NCBI GenBank assembly: GCA_022824465.1
Contig: JAJDZV010000004.1
Span: forward strand, 62,001-126,000
Length of the DNA stretch: 64,000 bases
Origin: Anaerolineae bacterium
GTDB taxonomy: Bacteria; Chloroflexota; Anaerolineae; Aggregatilineales; Phototrophicaceae
Direction: 5' to 3'
Shown here: positions 16,888 to 25,628 of the stretch, in pieces
Numbering within the stretch: position 1 is the first letter of the stretch
Layout of the letters: each line of letters begins with the position of its first letter
The notes under the pieces: model-generated
What the model saw: only the letters and a program-made list of their open reading frames with translations
What the model was told of the DNA's origin: nothing
Databases searched by the model: none
Position numbers and translations under genes: made by a program

Positions 16888-18605
16888 AGATATTCGTCAG
16901 TTACGCGCGTGTGGACAAGCCCTACTGCATTCGTATTATCGAGACCTTGCATGCGCATGAAGTCTGGTACGATCAGCGTCTTTACGCCGGGCAAGATTGG
17001 TGGAAAGAGATTCTGCGCCGCCTCGACTGGTGTGAAGTATTGGTGTATTTGCTTTCGCCGGATTCGGTGGCGTCGCTCTATTGCCGCCGTGAATTGGAGC
17101 TCGCGATGCGGCTTAAGCGAGAGATCATCCCGGTTTTGATCAGCCCCGAGACCGTTCTGCCCGAGAAAATGAGAGATTGGCAATATGTCGACCTGTGCGA
17201 CAAGCTGACGGTGGAAAACGTATCGCAGTTGTTGAACGCGATTCTGGTTGTGGAGCGTAAGACTTTGGCGGCGCCGGTGAATCCTGTCGCGAATGAACCC
17301 GGCAGGAGCGAATCAGTGACGACTGAAAACCCGCCTGGGCTCATCAGCGATGGCGTTCGCGCGCTGGAAAACGGCGAGTACGACAGGGCGTTGACGCTTT
17401 TCAGGCGGGCGAAAGCCAGCGGTTATGAGTCGCGCTTCGTGCGTTTGGACAAGTTGCTGCACATGGCGGAGTCGGCATTAAAGGAGCGCAGACAATCGCG
17501 CGAAATAGAGCGCGAATACCAGGACATAGTCGCGCTGTTTTCCTTCGAAAGCACGCGCCAATTGGCTTGCGAGGCGCTGGCGGAGTTCAGGCGGGAATTC
17601 GGCGACTATGACCCGCAGGGACTTCGGCGCCATTGCAAGCAAGGCGCGGCCGGAAATGACGGGGGGCAAGCTGAGTTGAGCGCTCGTCCGGTCTCGCGCC
17701 GGCGCGAATCGGGAACTGCGAGCCGCGACACGGGTCCTGCGCCGAGGACGATCGCGGTGAGCCAGGCGACGCCGTCGCAGCGCGTTGCAGAGCGTGGCCC
17801 GGATTCGGCGCAACTGGCGGTCGCGCAGTCTGCCGCGCCGAGCTTGCCGAGGGCGTTGCTCAATGCCGATGCGCCGCTTACGGTCAAGGAAGTCCTGCCA
17901 ATGCTAGAATGGCAAGACATTCCGCATGGCACGGTGACGATCGCCGGCATCGTCGGCGCGGATGAAGATTTTGGCGAAAAGACGACATCGGTCGACAGTT
18001 TTGTCATGAGCAAGTATCCGGTGACCAACGCGCAATTCGACATATTCGCGCGGGCGGCGGATGGTTACCAGAACGCGCGCTGGTGGAGTTTCTCGCGGCA
18101 TGCGGAGCGCTGGTTTCGTTTGGGCAAGGGCGCTGCGCAATCGCGCTTCACCGGCGACAAGCTACCGCGCGAAAACGTCAACTGGTATGAAGCGATGGCA
18201 TTTGCGAACTGGCTCGGCAGCTTGCTGAAGATGAAGGTGTCCTTGCCCACGCTGGCGCAGTGGCAACGAGCGGCAAAGGGCGATGACGAGCGTTACTATC
18301 CCTGGGGCGATGAGTACGATGAAGAGCGCTGCAATACGCTGGAAACCGGCTTGAAAAGGACCACGCCGGTCGATCGGTATCAAGCCGGCGCCAGCCCATA
18401 CGGCGTATGCGACCTGGCGGGCAACATTTGGGAGTGGACGGCGCATACGGCAGCGGCGGCGGAAGCGGGACGCGACCATCGACGAGCGGTGGCAGGCGGC
18501 AGCTTTGTCAGTCCCTGCGACCGCGCGCAGACGGGCTATCGCCATTATTTGGATCCGCGCGTTCGCTATTCGTCAATTGGCATCCGACTGGTCGGCTTAA
18601 CCTAG
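16884..18605 (+). CDS. TIR - FGE-sulfatase-like fusion protein
   Basis: A 573-residue protein with an N-terminal TIR domain (MKIFVSYARVDKPY; DWWKEI with Glu42 in the catalytic-Glu position; LLSPDSVASLYCRREL). The middle region from about residue 150 to 300 has a TPR-like segment (ALENGEYDRALTLFRRA) and a low-complexity linker. The C-terminal domain (about 335-573) is of the formylglycine-generating-enzyme/C-type-lectin fold: MSKYPVTNAQFDIF, PRENVNWYEAMAFANWLG, LPTLAQWQRAA, YPWGDEYD, DLAGNIWEWTA, GGSFVSPCDRAQ and IGIRLVG. Only one Cys is near the catalytic pair region, so it is more likely a ligand-recognition module than an active FGE. It overlaps the preceding TIR gene by 4 nt, so the two are translationally coupled. 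Confidence 0.88.
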   Translation: MKIFVSYARVDKPYCIRIIETLHAHEVWYDQRLYAGQDWWKEILRRLDWCEVLVYLLSPDSVASLYCRRELELAMRLKREIIPVLISPETVLPEKMRDWQYVDLCDKLTVENVSQLLNAILVVERKTLAAPVNPVANEPGRSESVTTENPPGLISDGVRALENGEYDRALTLFRRAKASGYESRFVRLDKLLHMAESALKERRQSREIEREYQDIVALFSFESTRQLACEALAEFRREFGDYDPQGLRRHCKQGAAGNDGGQAELSARPVSRRRESGTASRDTGPAPRTIAVSQATPSQRVAERGPDSAQLAVAQSAAPSLPRALLNADAPLTVKEVLPMLEWQDIPHGTVTIAGIVGADEDFGEKTTSVDSFVMSKYPVTNAQFDIFARAADGYQNARWWSFSRHAERWFRLGKGAAQSRFTGDKLPRENVNWYEAMAFANWLGSLLKMKVSLPTLAQWQRAAKGDDERYYPWGDEYDEERCNTLETGLKRTTPVDRYQAGASPYGVCDLAGNIWEWTAHTAAAAEAGRDHRRAVAGGSFVSPCDRAQTGYRHYLDPRVRYSSIGIRLVGLT

Positions 18606-18646
18606 ACACAGTCGCAGGCGGCGACAGGACAATAGAAGGGACAGCA

Positions 18647-19168
18647 ATGATGGAATCAAGCGACAAGAGCCTGACAACGACGAACGGTATCCGGCCGGAT
18701 ATCAACATTGAAATCGACCACTTGTCCGCCACCGGACATGTCGTGTTCGCGGGCCGCGATGGTCAGATCAAGGTGCAGACGGGCGGCGACGTGGCGCAGC
18801 ACACCAATCAGACGGTCACGGTGGGCGGCGTCGAGACCACGCCGCAAGAATTCGATATGATGCTGCAGTGCATTCGCAATGTGGAAGATACGATCAAGAA
18901 CGAAGCGCGGCTCGCGCCGGACAAGCGCGATGAAGCGCGGCATGACTTACAAACGCTTGAAGCGCAGCTCACGACTTCCAAGAAGCCGAATCCGCGGATA
19001 TTGCTGCGGGCGGCAAAGTCGCTTTTGCGCTTCTCCCCCGCTCTGACGGCGGCCGCGCTCACCTTGTTCGATCAGCCGCTGGTTGGCGCGATCTTGGCCA
19101 GCGCCGGGGAAGTCGCCATCAACTTTCACGAAGCGATCATGCGGCATCGTCCTGGAAAGAAGATTTGA
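18647..19168 (+). CDS. Small conflict-system protein with GHVVFAGRDGQI motif
   Basis: A 173-residue protein 41 nt after the TIR-FGE gene, with AAGGGA about 6 nt before the ATG. The N-terminal 60 residues look beta-rich and contain the motif GHVVFAGRDGQI (30-41) followed by QTGGDV. Nearly the same motif occurs in the next gene. The middle is a helical, charged segment with QCIRNVEDTIKNEAR, and the C-terminal 50 residues are mostly hydrophobic helices (RFSPALTAAALTLF, LVGAILASAGEVAI) that could insert into or bind a membrane. I do not know a named family. By context it could be an adaptor that links to the NACHT protein, or an effector. Gly-Gly-Val-Gly-Arg-Asp-type beta motifs are known in proteins that accompany STAND genes. 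Confidence 0.7.
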   Translation: MMESSDKSLTTTNGIRPDINIEIDHLSATGHVVFAGRDGQIKVQTGGDVAQHTNQTVTVGGVETTPQEFDMMLQCIRNVEDTIKNEARLAPDKRDEARHDLQTLEAQLTTSKKPNPRILLRAAKSLLRFSPALTAAALTLFDQPLVGAILASAGEVAINFHEAIMRHRPGKKI

Positions 19169-19287
19169 GAAGGTCGTAAGCCAGGCAGGGCGGCGCCAGC
19201 GGCACATTCCGAGAGCAGCCCCGCGGCGACAGAGCGCGGCGCGGTTATGCGCCTCGGTTATAAGGAAATCATTAGCGAGCGCGAAAA

Positions 19288-21696
19288 GTGAAGCAAGAGC
19301 AACCAAGTGAAACAACTGGCGGCATGGTCAGAGCGGCGCCGAGGAGCTCGAGCCAGATAATGATCGCTACGCCGGGCGCCTGGCGCAAGTTTGTCCAGAG
19401 CAACTGGGCGCAGCTCAAGCGATTGGCCGATCAGTCGACGCTGGATTCGCCCTATCAGAAGTTGATCATGATGGTGTTCACGCCAGTGATGCCCAACCCG
19501 ACCACCAAGCTGACCTTGCTGCGGCGTTTGCTGAAGAAGTTTCGCTATTGCGGCGGCTTGAGCAAGCGCATGACCGAGATTTACCGCGATCGCAATTATC
19601 AGCGAAGCGCGGAAGAACTGGCTAGAGACGAGCTGCTGCCGGAGAAGCTCAGCCGAGACGAGATTACGGGCCTCGATTGGCTGATCGTGGCGACGGGCGG
19701 GCTTGACGGCTCGGCAACTCAAGGCGCGCAAGCGATTCAATTCGCGCGGAACTTGTTGGAGGCGATGCGCGACTATCGCGATTATCCGTCGGCGGTTCGC
19801 GTGCAGGCGGGCAGCATCTCGGCTGGCGGGCACGTCATATTCGCGGGCCAGGATGTGAATATCGTCGCGGAGCATTACCACGGCAGCAAGTCGGCTTTGA
19901 AGTCTTATCTGGCGGCGGTGCGCACGGAGTGGGATATCCCGACGACGACGATACATCCGGCGTCGCAGCATCACACAACGGCGGCGCTGCATCAGCTATA
20001 TACGCCGGGCGATATCTGGACCGACCAGCGCCAATTCCACAATGTGGGTATTGAGGAACTGAACGCGCGGCGCTTCCAGGCGATTGAGAAAGACATGGGT
20101 TTCGTGCGTGAGTCGGTCTTTGAAGTGATCGCAGCGCATCCCCTGATTGTCATTACGGGCGCGGCGGGCACAGGCAAGAGCTCGCTTTGCCGCTATATTG
20201 TGACGGCGCTCGCGTTTGCTTGCGATCCGCGTTCGGAGCGGCAGAGCAAGGTGAAGGGTCTGGAGATGCTGGGACCGTCCTGGATTCACGGTCCTATCCT
20301 GCCGATCTATGTTAGTTTGCGCGACTTCGCCAATTCGTCCGAACTCTTTCCCAAGACATTGAGCCGGGCGTCGGCCAATCACTTGCTGGATTATGTCAAG
20401 CGGGCGACCGGCAATTTGGCGCCTCACCTTGAAGCCTATTTGACGCAGAGCGATGTGCCCACGCACGGCAGCCTGCTCGCGCTGGACGGGCTGGACGAGG
20501 TCTACGCGGATGAGGATCGCATCATCTTGCAGCGGATCATTGAGAACTGGGCGGACCGCTTTCCCAGTTGCCGCATAATCGTCACCAGCCGCACTTATGC
20601 CTACCGCTATGACTCGCGCTGGCGGCTTTCGGATCGTTTCGCGTCGGCTGAGTTGGCGCCATTCACCTGGAAGCAAGTGCAAACGTATATTGAGCGCTGG
20701 TACGCCAATGTCGCTGAGAATCGTCCAAGCGTCCTGGGCGGGCGAGCGGTGGCTGGCAGGCAGGCGGCGCTCATGGCAGCCGACCTCAACAAGACGGTGC
20801 GCGAAACGCGGGCGCTTTGGCCCCTGGCGCGGCAACCGCTAATGCTTACGCTCTTGACCCTCATCCACGAAGACTACCGGCAATTGCCCAATAAACGGGC
20901 GGAGTTGTACGAGCACACGGTGGAGCTGCTTGACCGCTGGAACATCCCATCGCCGGCGGACACGCTGCACGAGAAGCTGGCAGATATCGATCTGGACCGG
21001 ATGCGGGCGGCCTTGAAGCTGATCGCCTTTGAATTGCATTCGGAGCAGCGCAGCGCGCAACGCTATCCCACCATCATTCAGCGGGCGCGGCTACTGGAAA
21101 AGCTGATAGAACAGCAGTCCCTGGGCGGCGGCTTGGGGGCGGGCATTGAAGACGTCCTGGAATATCTGGCGACGCGCAACGGCATCCTGGTCTCGGACGG
21201 ACCGAATCTTTATCGCTTCCCGCATCTGTCGATTCAAGAGTATCTGGCGGCCTGCGCCCTGCTTGAGTTCTATGATGAGTGCAAGATGCCGGCCGAGCTG
21301 CGCGCGGCGGGCGGCGAGGGCTGGTCGTTTCCGGAGAATGTCGTCGCGCTGCTTTGTCATGATTATGCGCGTTGGCGGAATGTCGCGCTCTTCGCCGGCG
21401 CCATCATCGCAGCCGGCAAGTGGCAGGATATGCGCTGGCAGCTCATCGACGAGCTTTTGCCGCGGAGCCACGATGCGACGCTTTCCGAGCAGGATTTGCA
21501 CTGCATCAGCGTGGCAGCGGAAATATGGGGTGAGAGCTGGTTGAAGTCTCGCACAAGGAGTCAGCTCGTCATCGAGGCGCATCTGGCGCGCTGCCTGCGC
21601 CAGATCCATGGCGACGAACGGATTGACGCGCCGGAACGAGCCAACAACTACTCCATCCTCTCCCGTATGCTCAAGAACCAGCCCGCGCGCGCTTGA
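19288..21696 (+). CDS. NACHT-domain STAND NTPase
   Basis: An 802-residue protein and the fourth gene of the cluster. Residues 1-175 are an uncharacterised helical N-terminal domain. A beta segment AGGHVIFAGQDVNI (179-192) nearly repeats the motif of the preceding small protein. The NACHT ATPase follows with Walker A GAAGTGKS (291-298), Walker B LLALDGLDE (396-404), sensor-like IIVTSRTYAY, and the winged-helix region PLMLTLLTLIHEDY. The typical STAND C-terminal motif FPHLSIQEYLAACAL is near residue 655, then about 140 helical residues without clear HEAT or TPR repeats. GTG 19288 is the longest start; ATG 19324 or 19360 are alternatives, and none has a strong ribosome-binding site. Likely an oligomerising sensor/transducer; the effector is unidentified. 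Confidence 0.85.
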   Translation: MKQEQPSETTGGMVRAAPRSSSQIMIATPGAWRKFVQSNWAQLKRLADQSTLDSPYQKLIMMVFTPVMPNPTTKLTLLRRLLKKFRYCGGLSKRMTEIYRDRNYQRSAEELARDELLPEKLSRDEITGLDWLIVATGGLDGSATQGAQAIQFARNLLEAMRDYRDYPSAVRVQAGSISAGGHVIFAGQDVNIVAEHYHGSKSALKSYLAAVRTEWDIPTTTIHPASQHHTTAALHQLYTPGDIWTDQRQFHNVGIEELNARRFQAIEKDMGFVRESVFEVIAAHPLIVITGAAGTGKSSLCRYIVTALAFACDPRSERQSKVKGLEMLGPSWIHGPILPIYVSLRDFANSSELFPKTLSRASANHLLDYVKRATGNLAPHLEAYLTQSDVPTHGSLLALDGLDEVYADEDRIILQRIIENWADRFPSCRIIVTSRTYAYRYDSRWRLSDRFASAELAPFTWKQVQTYIERWYANVAENRPSVLGGRAVAGRQAALMAADLNKTVRETRALWPLARQPLMLTLLTLIHEDYRQLPNKRAELYEHTVELLDRWNIPSPADTLHEKLADIDLDRMRAALKLIAFELHSEQRSAQRYPTIIQRARLLEKLIEQQSLGGGLGAGIEDVLEYLATRNGILVSDGPNLYRFPHLSIQEYLAACALLEFYDECKMPAELRAAGGEGWSFPENVVALLCHDYARWRNVALFAGAIIAAGKWQDMRWQLIDELLPRSHDATLSEQDLHCISVAAEIWGESWLKSRTRSQLVIEAHLARCLRQIHGDERIDAPERANNYSILSRMLKNQPARA

Positions 21697-21711
21697 CAGA
21701 GTCGTCAAGCG
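21690..21711 (+). terminator. Stem-loop at the end of the TIR/NACHT cluster
   Basis: CGCTTGAC (21690-21697) and GTCAAGCG (21704-21711) form a perfect 8-bp stem with a 6-nt loop that spans the NACHT stop codon. Only a weak T-rich stretch (GGTTTTC) follows. Position and symmetry suggest a transcription terminator or 3'-end stabiliser marking the operon end. Confidence 0.45.
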
Positions 21712-21862
21712 ACACTAGGTTTTCAGGCGCTTGGCCGCCAAAGCCGCGTGGCGCCGGCAGGAAGCGTATGCAGGCGTTTGCGACCGATCAGAAATGTTCA
21801 TGCGAATTCGCTTGTACTGCGAGTGAGTCACGGTAGGCGAATCGCCGATGAGGAGGCAGGCA

Positions 21863-23050
21863 ATGTTCAGCATACGAATCGTCGTCGTCTTGTGGATTGC
21901 GCTGACGGCTTTGGCAGTGGCGAATAGCCAGGAAACGGACGTCATCATCGCTCGCGAGAGCGGGCCGGCGGCGGACAGCTTTCAACTGACGGAGGTCGCC
22001 AGCGGATTCAACCGTCCGCTCTATGTTACACATGCCGGCGATGGAAGCTATCGCTTGTTCCTCGTCGAGCAGAGCGGCAAGATCTGGATCCTCAACGATG
22101 GCGCGCGCTCGGCGCAGCCGTTTCTCGATATATCGGCGATCATTTCCCCGTCCGCGCTTGGCGCTGGTTTCACGGAGCAAGGCTTGCTGGGCTTGGCATT
22201 CCATCCGGATTTCGCGTCCAACGAGACCTTCTTCGTCAACTTCACTGATCGCCGGAATGAAACCGTCGTCGCCAAGTACCGCGTCTCGGCCGACAATCCG
22301 TTCGTGGCTGAGGTCAATAGCGCGCAAGTAATCTTTCGTTTGGCGCAGCCCTACAACAATCACAACGGCGGGCATATTGATTTTGGTCCGGACGGTTATC
22401 TGTATATCGCGCTGGGCGATGGCGGTTGGGCGAACGATCCGCTCGGCGCCGGGCAGAATCGCGGGCTGCTGCTGGGGACGATCTTGAGAATCGATGTCGA
22501 CAGCGCCCTGCCCTATGCCATACCGCCCGACAACCCCTATGTTGAGGAGGTTGGCGCGCGCGACGAAATCTGGGCTTATGGCTTGCGCAACGTTTGGCGC
22601 TTCAGTTTTGATCAGCACACGGGTGATATGTACTTCGCCGATGTCGGGCAGAATCAATGGGAGGAGATCAACTTTCAGCCGGCGGACAGCCCGGGCGGCG
22701 AAAACTACGGCTGGAATGTCTGGGAGGGAAGGCAAGTCTTCGCGGGCGGCAATGCGCCGAGTCATGTGCCGCCCATATTTGCATACACAAGGAATATGGG
22801 CTGTTCCGTAACTGGCGGCTATGTCTATCGCGGCGAGGCTGTGCCGGATTTGCAGGCCAGGTATATCTTCGGCGACTTTTGCTCGGGCCGGATCTGGGCC
22901 GCCTGGCGCGACCTGGATTTGAACTGGCAGACGGCTCAGATAATGAATACGGACATGGCGATCAGCAGTTTCGGCGAGGACGAAGCCGGCGAACTTTACG
23001 TGATTGATTATGCCGGCGGACTCTATCGCTTTGATCCGCCGGAGGCTTAA
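21863..23050 (+). CDS. PQQ-dependent sugar dehydrogenase (soluble GDH / sorbosone dehydrogenase family)
   Basis: A secreted six-bladed beta-propeller oxidoreductase, 395 residues, that would oxidise an aldose or related sugar outside the membrane. A signal peptide (MFSIRIVVVLWIALTAL) is followed by family landmarks: FNRPLYVTHAGDGSYRLFLV, GLLGLAFHPDF, the metal/PQQ-loop-like NNHNGGHIDFGPDGYLYIAL, EIWAYGLRNVWRFSFD, YFADVGQNQWEEIN, GENYGWNVWEG and GYVYRG. The start at 21863 is preferred because AGGAGG lies 7 nt upstream; ATG 21848 would overlap that site. The catalytic His-Arg pair is consistent with NNHNGGH and GLRN. The stop overlaps the stop of the convergent gene by 4 nt. Confidence 0.87.
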   Translation: MFSIRIVVVLWIALTALAVANSQETDVIIARESGPAADSFQLTEVASGFNRPLYVTHAGDGSYRLFLVEQSGKIWILNDGARSAQPFLDISAIISPSALGAGFTEQGLLGLAFHPDFASNETFFVNFTDRRNETVVAKYRVSADNPFVAEVNSAQVIFRLAQPYNNHNGGHIDFGPDGYLYIALGDGGWANDPLGAGQNRGLLLGTILRIDVDSALPYAIPPDNPYVEEVGARDEIWAYGLRNVWRFSFDQHTGDMYFADVGQNQWEEINFQPADSPGGENYGWNVWEGRQVFAGGNAPSHVPPIFAYTRNMGCSVTGGYVYRGEAVPDLQARYIFGDFCSGRIWAAWRDLDLNWQTAQIMNTDMAISSFGEDEAGELYVIDYAGGLYRFDPPEA

Positions 23051-24423
23051 ACGATGGATTCTGGCTCGGCGGTCGTCGTGATGCCGGCGCGGGTCCGCTT
23101 GTATTGCGCGATAAGCGTCTTGATTTGCAGTTCGACTGGGTGGTAGCGCTTCATGACTTGCTTGCCTTCCGTCTGCAACTGACGCATGCGGGTTTCGACC
23201 TGGCGCAATCTGGATTCGAGCTTGCCGTCGTAGTTCTTCCAGTCGATATATGCCAAGGGCACGAGCAAAATACAGAATGCGCCAAGTCCGTACATCACGG
23301 AAGCGTAATCTTGCCGGAGCGTGTATTCAAAGTAGAAACCGAGCGCGCCGCTGGCGATGACAAGCATGAGGTGCAAGAACATTCGCCGGGCGAAGGCGCC
23401 GCGTTTCTGGCGCCGGTCCAGCTTCTTCTGCAGATTCTCGCGTTGCTTCGCCAGGTCGTCGAGTTCGCCGCGGATGCCATGAACGCGGTCTCGCAGCGGC
23501 TGCCCCTCTTCGATGAAGGTGTCCAAGCGTTTCTTGACCAGGCGCGCCTCTTCCCAGGTGTCCATCATGCGGCTGTAATGCACTTCCAGCGCTTTTATCT
23601 GCAACTCAAGCGGCTGATAGCTTTGCCGAAATTGCGTGCCTTGCTGCTTGAGCTGGAGCATCTGCTGTTCGAGTTTGCGCTGTTTGCGGGCGGTGCGTGT
23701 GCGGGGGTCCTTCCAGTTGACGATCACGACTGGAATCAAGACGCCGCATACCAGCGCCAAGCCAAAGGCAAGCACGCTAAGATCGCGCAGGGAAATCCAG
23801 TAATGAACGCCCACGACGCCGCAGACGACGATCAAGACCACCAGCATGCCGAGGCGCCGCAGCACGAAACTGCGCTTCTGACGGCTTTCGATCTTTTGTT
23901 GCCGTTTTTCGTGCGTGGCGGCCAGCGCCGTCAACTCGCCGAACACGCCGTTGAGCTGTTCGCGCGCCGGCTGGCCTTTGGCTTTTAGCGCGTCGAGACG
24001 CTGCTTGAACTGCTGAATCTGTAGCCAGTCGTCGTATTGGTCTTGCCCGCCGATGAACCATTCGCCGGAATTCTCGTCGCCGAAGATGAATCTTCCGAAG
24101 TCGAAGCTGTAAGGCAAGGGCTTGCCATTGCTTAGGCTGCGCTCCAGGTCGTTGACCTCTTCAACCAGTTGTTCATGCAAGAGCAGGAGCAGATTGAAGG
24201 GCGCGGCACGGCGCTTGAGCTGTTCTGTGGATGCGGCGCCGTTCGCGTCCGCAGCGGCATCGCGCTGGGTCGAGAGTTCGCTCCGCAGCCGCCCCAGCTC
24301 CTGGCGCACCCGACGGATGCCGGCAGCCCGTTCGCCCGAATCCAGATGCGGCTGAAAGAGTCGCGTGACGCCGGTCGCGTGCAAATCGTCAAGGTAATCT
24401 TGGGCGCTGGGTTGTCGAATCAT
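23047..24423 (-). CDS. Coiled-coil membrane protein with an internal tandem duplication
   Basis: A 458-residue protein not assigned to a family. An N-terminal soluble part (1-150) is followed by two copies of the same module, roughly residues 155-300 and 310-445. Each module has a GQPxR coiled coil, an RQKRxxxxRR basic stretch, two membrane helices, an aromatic WK at the cytoplasmic edge (VNWKD and IDWKN), and a second coiled coil ending YxPxELQIKxL. Both modules therefore have the topology coil-TM-TM-coil. The repeat suggests a scaffold or mechanosensor-like structural protein in the membrane; function is unknown. A TATAAT box on this strand at 24498-24503 may be the promoter. Confidence 0.75.
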   Translation of the reverse strand: MIRQPSAQDYLDDLHATGVTRLFQPHLDSGERAAGIRRVRQELGRLRSELSTQRDAAADANGAASTEQLKRRAAPFNLLLLLHEQLVEEVNDLERSLSNGKPLPYSFDFGRFIFGDENSGEWFIGGQDQYDDWLQIQQFKQRLDALKAKGQPAREQLNGVFGELTALAATHEKRQQKIESRQKRSFVLRRLGMLVVLIVVCGVVGVHYWISLRDLSVLAFGLALVCGVLIPVVIVNWKDPRTRTARKQRKLEQQMLQLKQQGTQFRQSYQPLELQIKALEVHYSRMMDTWEEARLVKKRLDTFIEEGQPLRDRVHGIRGELDDLAKQRENLQKKLDRRQKRGAFARRMFLHLMLVIASGALGFYFEYTLRQDYASVMYGLGAFCILLVPLAYIDWKNYDGKLESRLRQVETRMRQLQTEGKQVMKRYHPVELQIKTLIAQYKRTRAGITTTAEPESIV

Positions 24424-24497
24424 CGCGACGGCTCACAACCAATCACGGAATACCAACATGAACCTAACCGACAGGCAACATTTGTTGAGTCAAGGTC

Positions 24498-24503
24498 ATT
24501 ATA
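24498..24503 (-). promoter_or_regulatory. -10 box upstream of the duplicated coiled-coil gene
   Basis: TATAAT on the minus strand, about 75 nt before the start at 24423. The best -35 candidates at a spacing of 16-18 nt are weak (TAATGT or TCTAAT), so confidence is limited. Confidence 0.3.
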
Positions 24504-24577
24504 GCATATCCGTGTAATGACATTAGATAATCATGAGCGAGAGCGCCAGGCGCAGTTAGCCATCGCGGAGGCACATC

Positions 24578-25525
24578 ATGCCCGACAATTCGCTGTATCC
24601 CTTAAAGCTGCAAGCGGCTCTGCATGTCAAAGTGTGGGGCGGTCGAAAGCTTGCAGAGCGTCTGCATAAGGTCTTGCCCACCGATGAGCCTTATGGCGAG
24701 TCGTGGGAATTGCATGACAGCGCGCGCGCGCTCAACGGGGAACAGCGCGGCAGAAGCCTGGCGGAGCTGACGCGAGCGTTCGGCGCCGATCTCATAGGCG
24801 CGGCAAACGATCCAGCGGAAGGCTTCCCGCTGTTGGCGAAGTTTATCGATGCCAGCGACTGGCTATCGGTTCAGGTTCACCCCAACGACGCGCAAGCCCG
24901 AGCGCTTGAAGGCGAAGCGCGCGGCAAGACTGAGGCGTGGATCGTTTTGCAGGCAGATCCAGCCGCCAGGCTCGTCGCGGGTATTAGGTCCGGCACGAGT
25001 CGCAGCGAACTGAAAGCCTCCATCCAGCAATCGACGCTGGAAAGGCTGCTGGAATTTACCGACGTGAGGTCCGGCGATGTGCTCACTGTTCCGGCGAACA
25101 CGGTTCACGCGCTTGGACCGGGAATCCTGATATATGAGATTCAGCAGGCTAGCGATGTCACTTACCGGCTCTACGATTGGGGGCGCCTGGGGCTGGACGG
25201 CCAGCCGCGCCAGCTGCATATCGATAAAGGATTGCGGGTCGCGAGCCTGGCGGAGGCGCCAGAAGTCCGGCAGCCGGGCAATGACCTGTTGGTCGACGGC
25301 GAGTATTTTCAAACCTGGCGGCATGCGCTTTCGGACGGAGAGATTCACCTGCAGACTGAGGGACATTTTCAGGCGCTGACGTGCATCGCTGGAATCGCCC
25401 GCGCGCAAGCAAAGGGGCATCCTCCGATTTCGCTTTCAGTCGGCGAGACGGGTCTGATTCCGGCGAGTATTGATGCCTTTAGACTTAGCGGCAGCGGCGT
25501 CATCCTGCGTTCGCGCCAACCCTGA
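24578..25525 (+). CDS. manA: Class I mannose-6-phosphate isomerase
   Basis: Interconverts fructose-6-phosphate and mannose-6-phosphate, feeding mannose into glycan synthesis or glycolysis. The 315-residue cupin protein shows the type I PMI zinc and substrate motifs: WELHDS near residue 43, VQVHPND (about 94-100) with metal-binding His, GKTEAW with the metal-binding Glu, PANTVHALGPG with the third His, and YEIQQASDVTYRLYDW with the signature end. ATG 24578 has CGGAGG upstream. It fits with the surrounding sugar-related genes, but it stands alone on this strand and is not clearly in an operon. Confidence 0.9.
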   Translation: MPDNSLYPLKLQAALHVKVWGGRKLAERLHKVLPTDEPYGESWELHDSARALNGEQRGRSLAELTRAFGADLIGAANDPAEGFPLLAKFIDASDWLSVQVHPNDAQARALEGEARGKTEAWIVLQADPAARLVAGIRSGTSRSELKASIQQSTLERLLEFTDVRSGDVLTVPANTVHALGPGILIYEIQQASDVTYRLYDWGRLGLDGQPRQLHIDKGLRVASLAEAPEVRQPGNDLLVDGEYFQTWRHALSDGEIHLQTEGHFQALTCIAGIARAQAKGHPPISLSVGETGLIPASIDAFRLSGSGVILRSRQP

Positions 25526-25628
25526 GCCGCGCCCGCAACGCGACAACAGGGATTTTACATTTCATTAACGCCTTTCAAACACCACGGGCGCACAATACGG
25601 TTGGATGAACAGAGTCAAAGGAAGGGCT

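Noticed and set aside
16884..18605. Possible diversity-generating retroelement target in the FGE-like domain
   Set aside because: No Asn-rich variable region, template repeat or reverse transcriptase was found in the window.
25526..25628. CIRCE element before clpB
   Set aside because: No TTAGCACTC-N9-GAGTGCTAA-like inverted repeat is visible.
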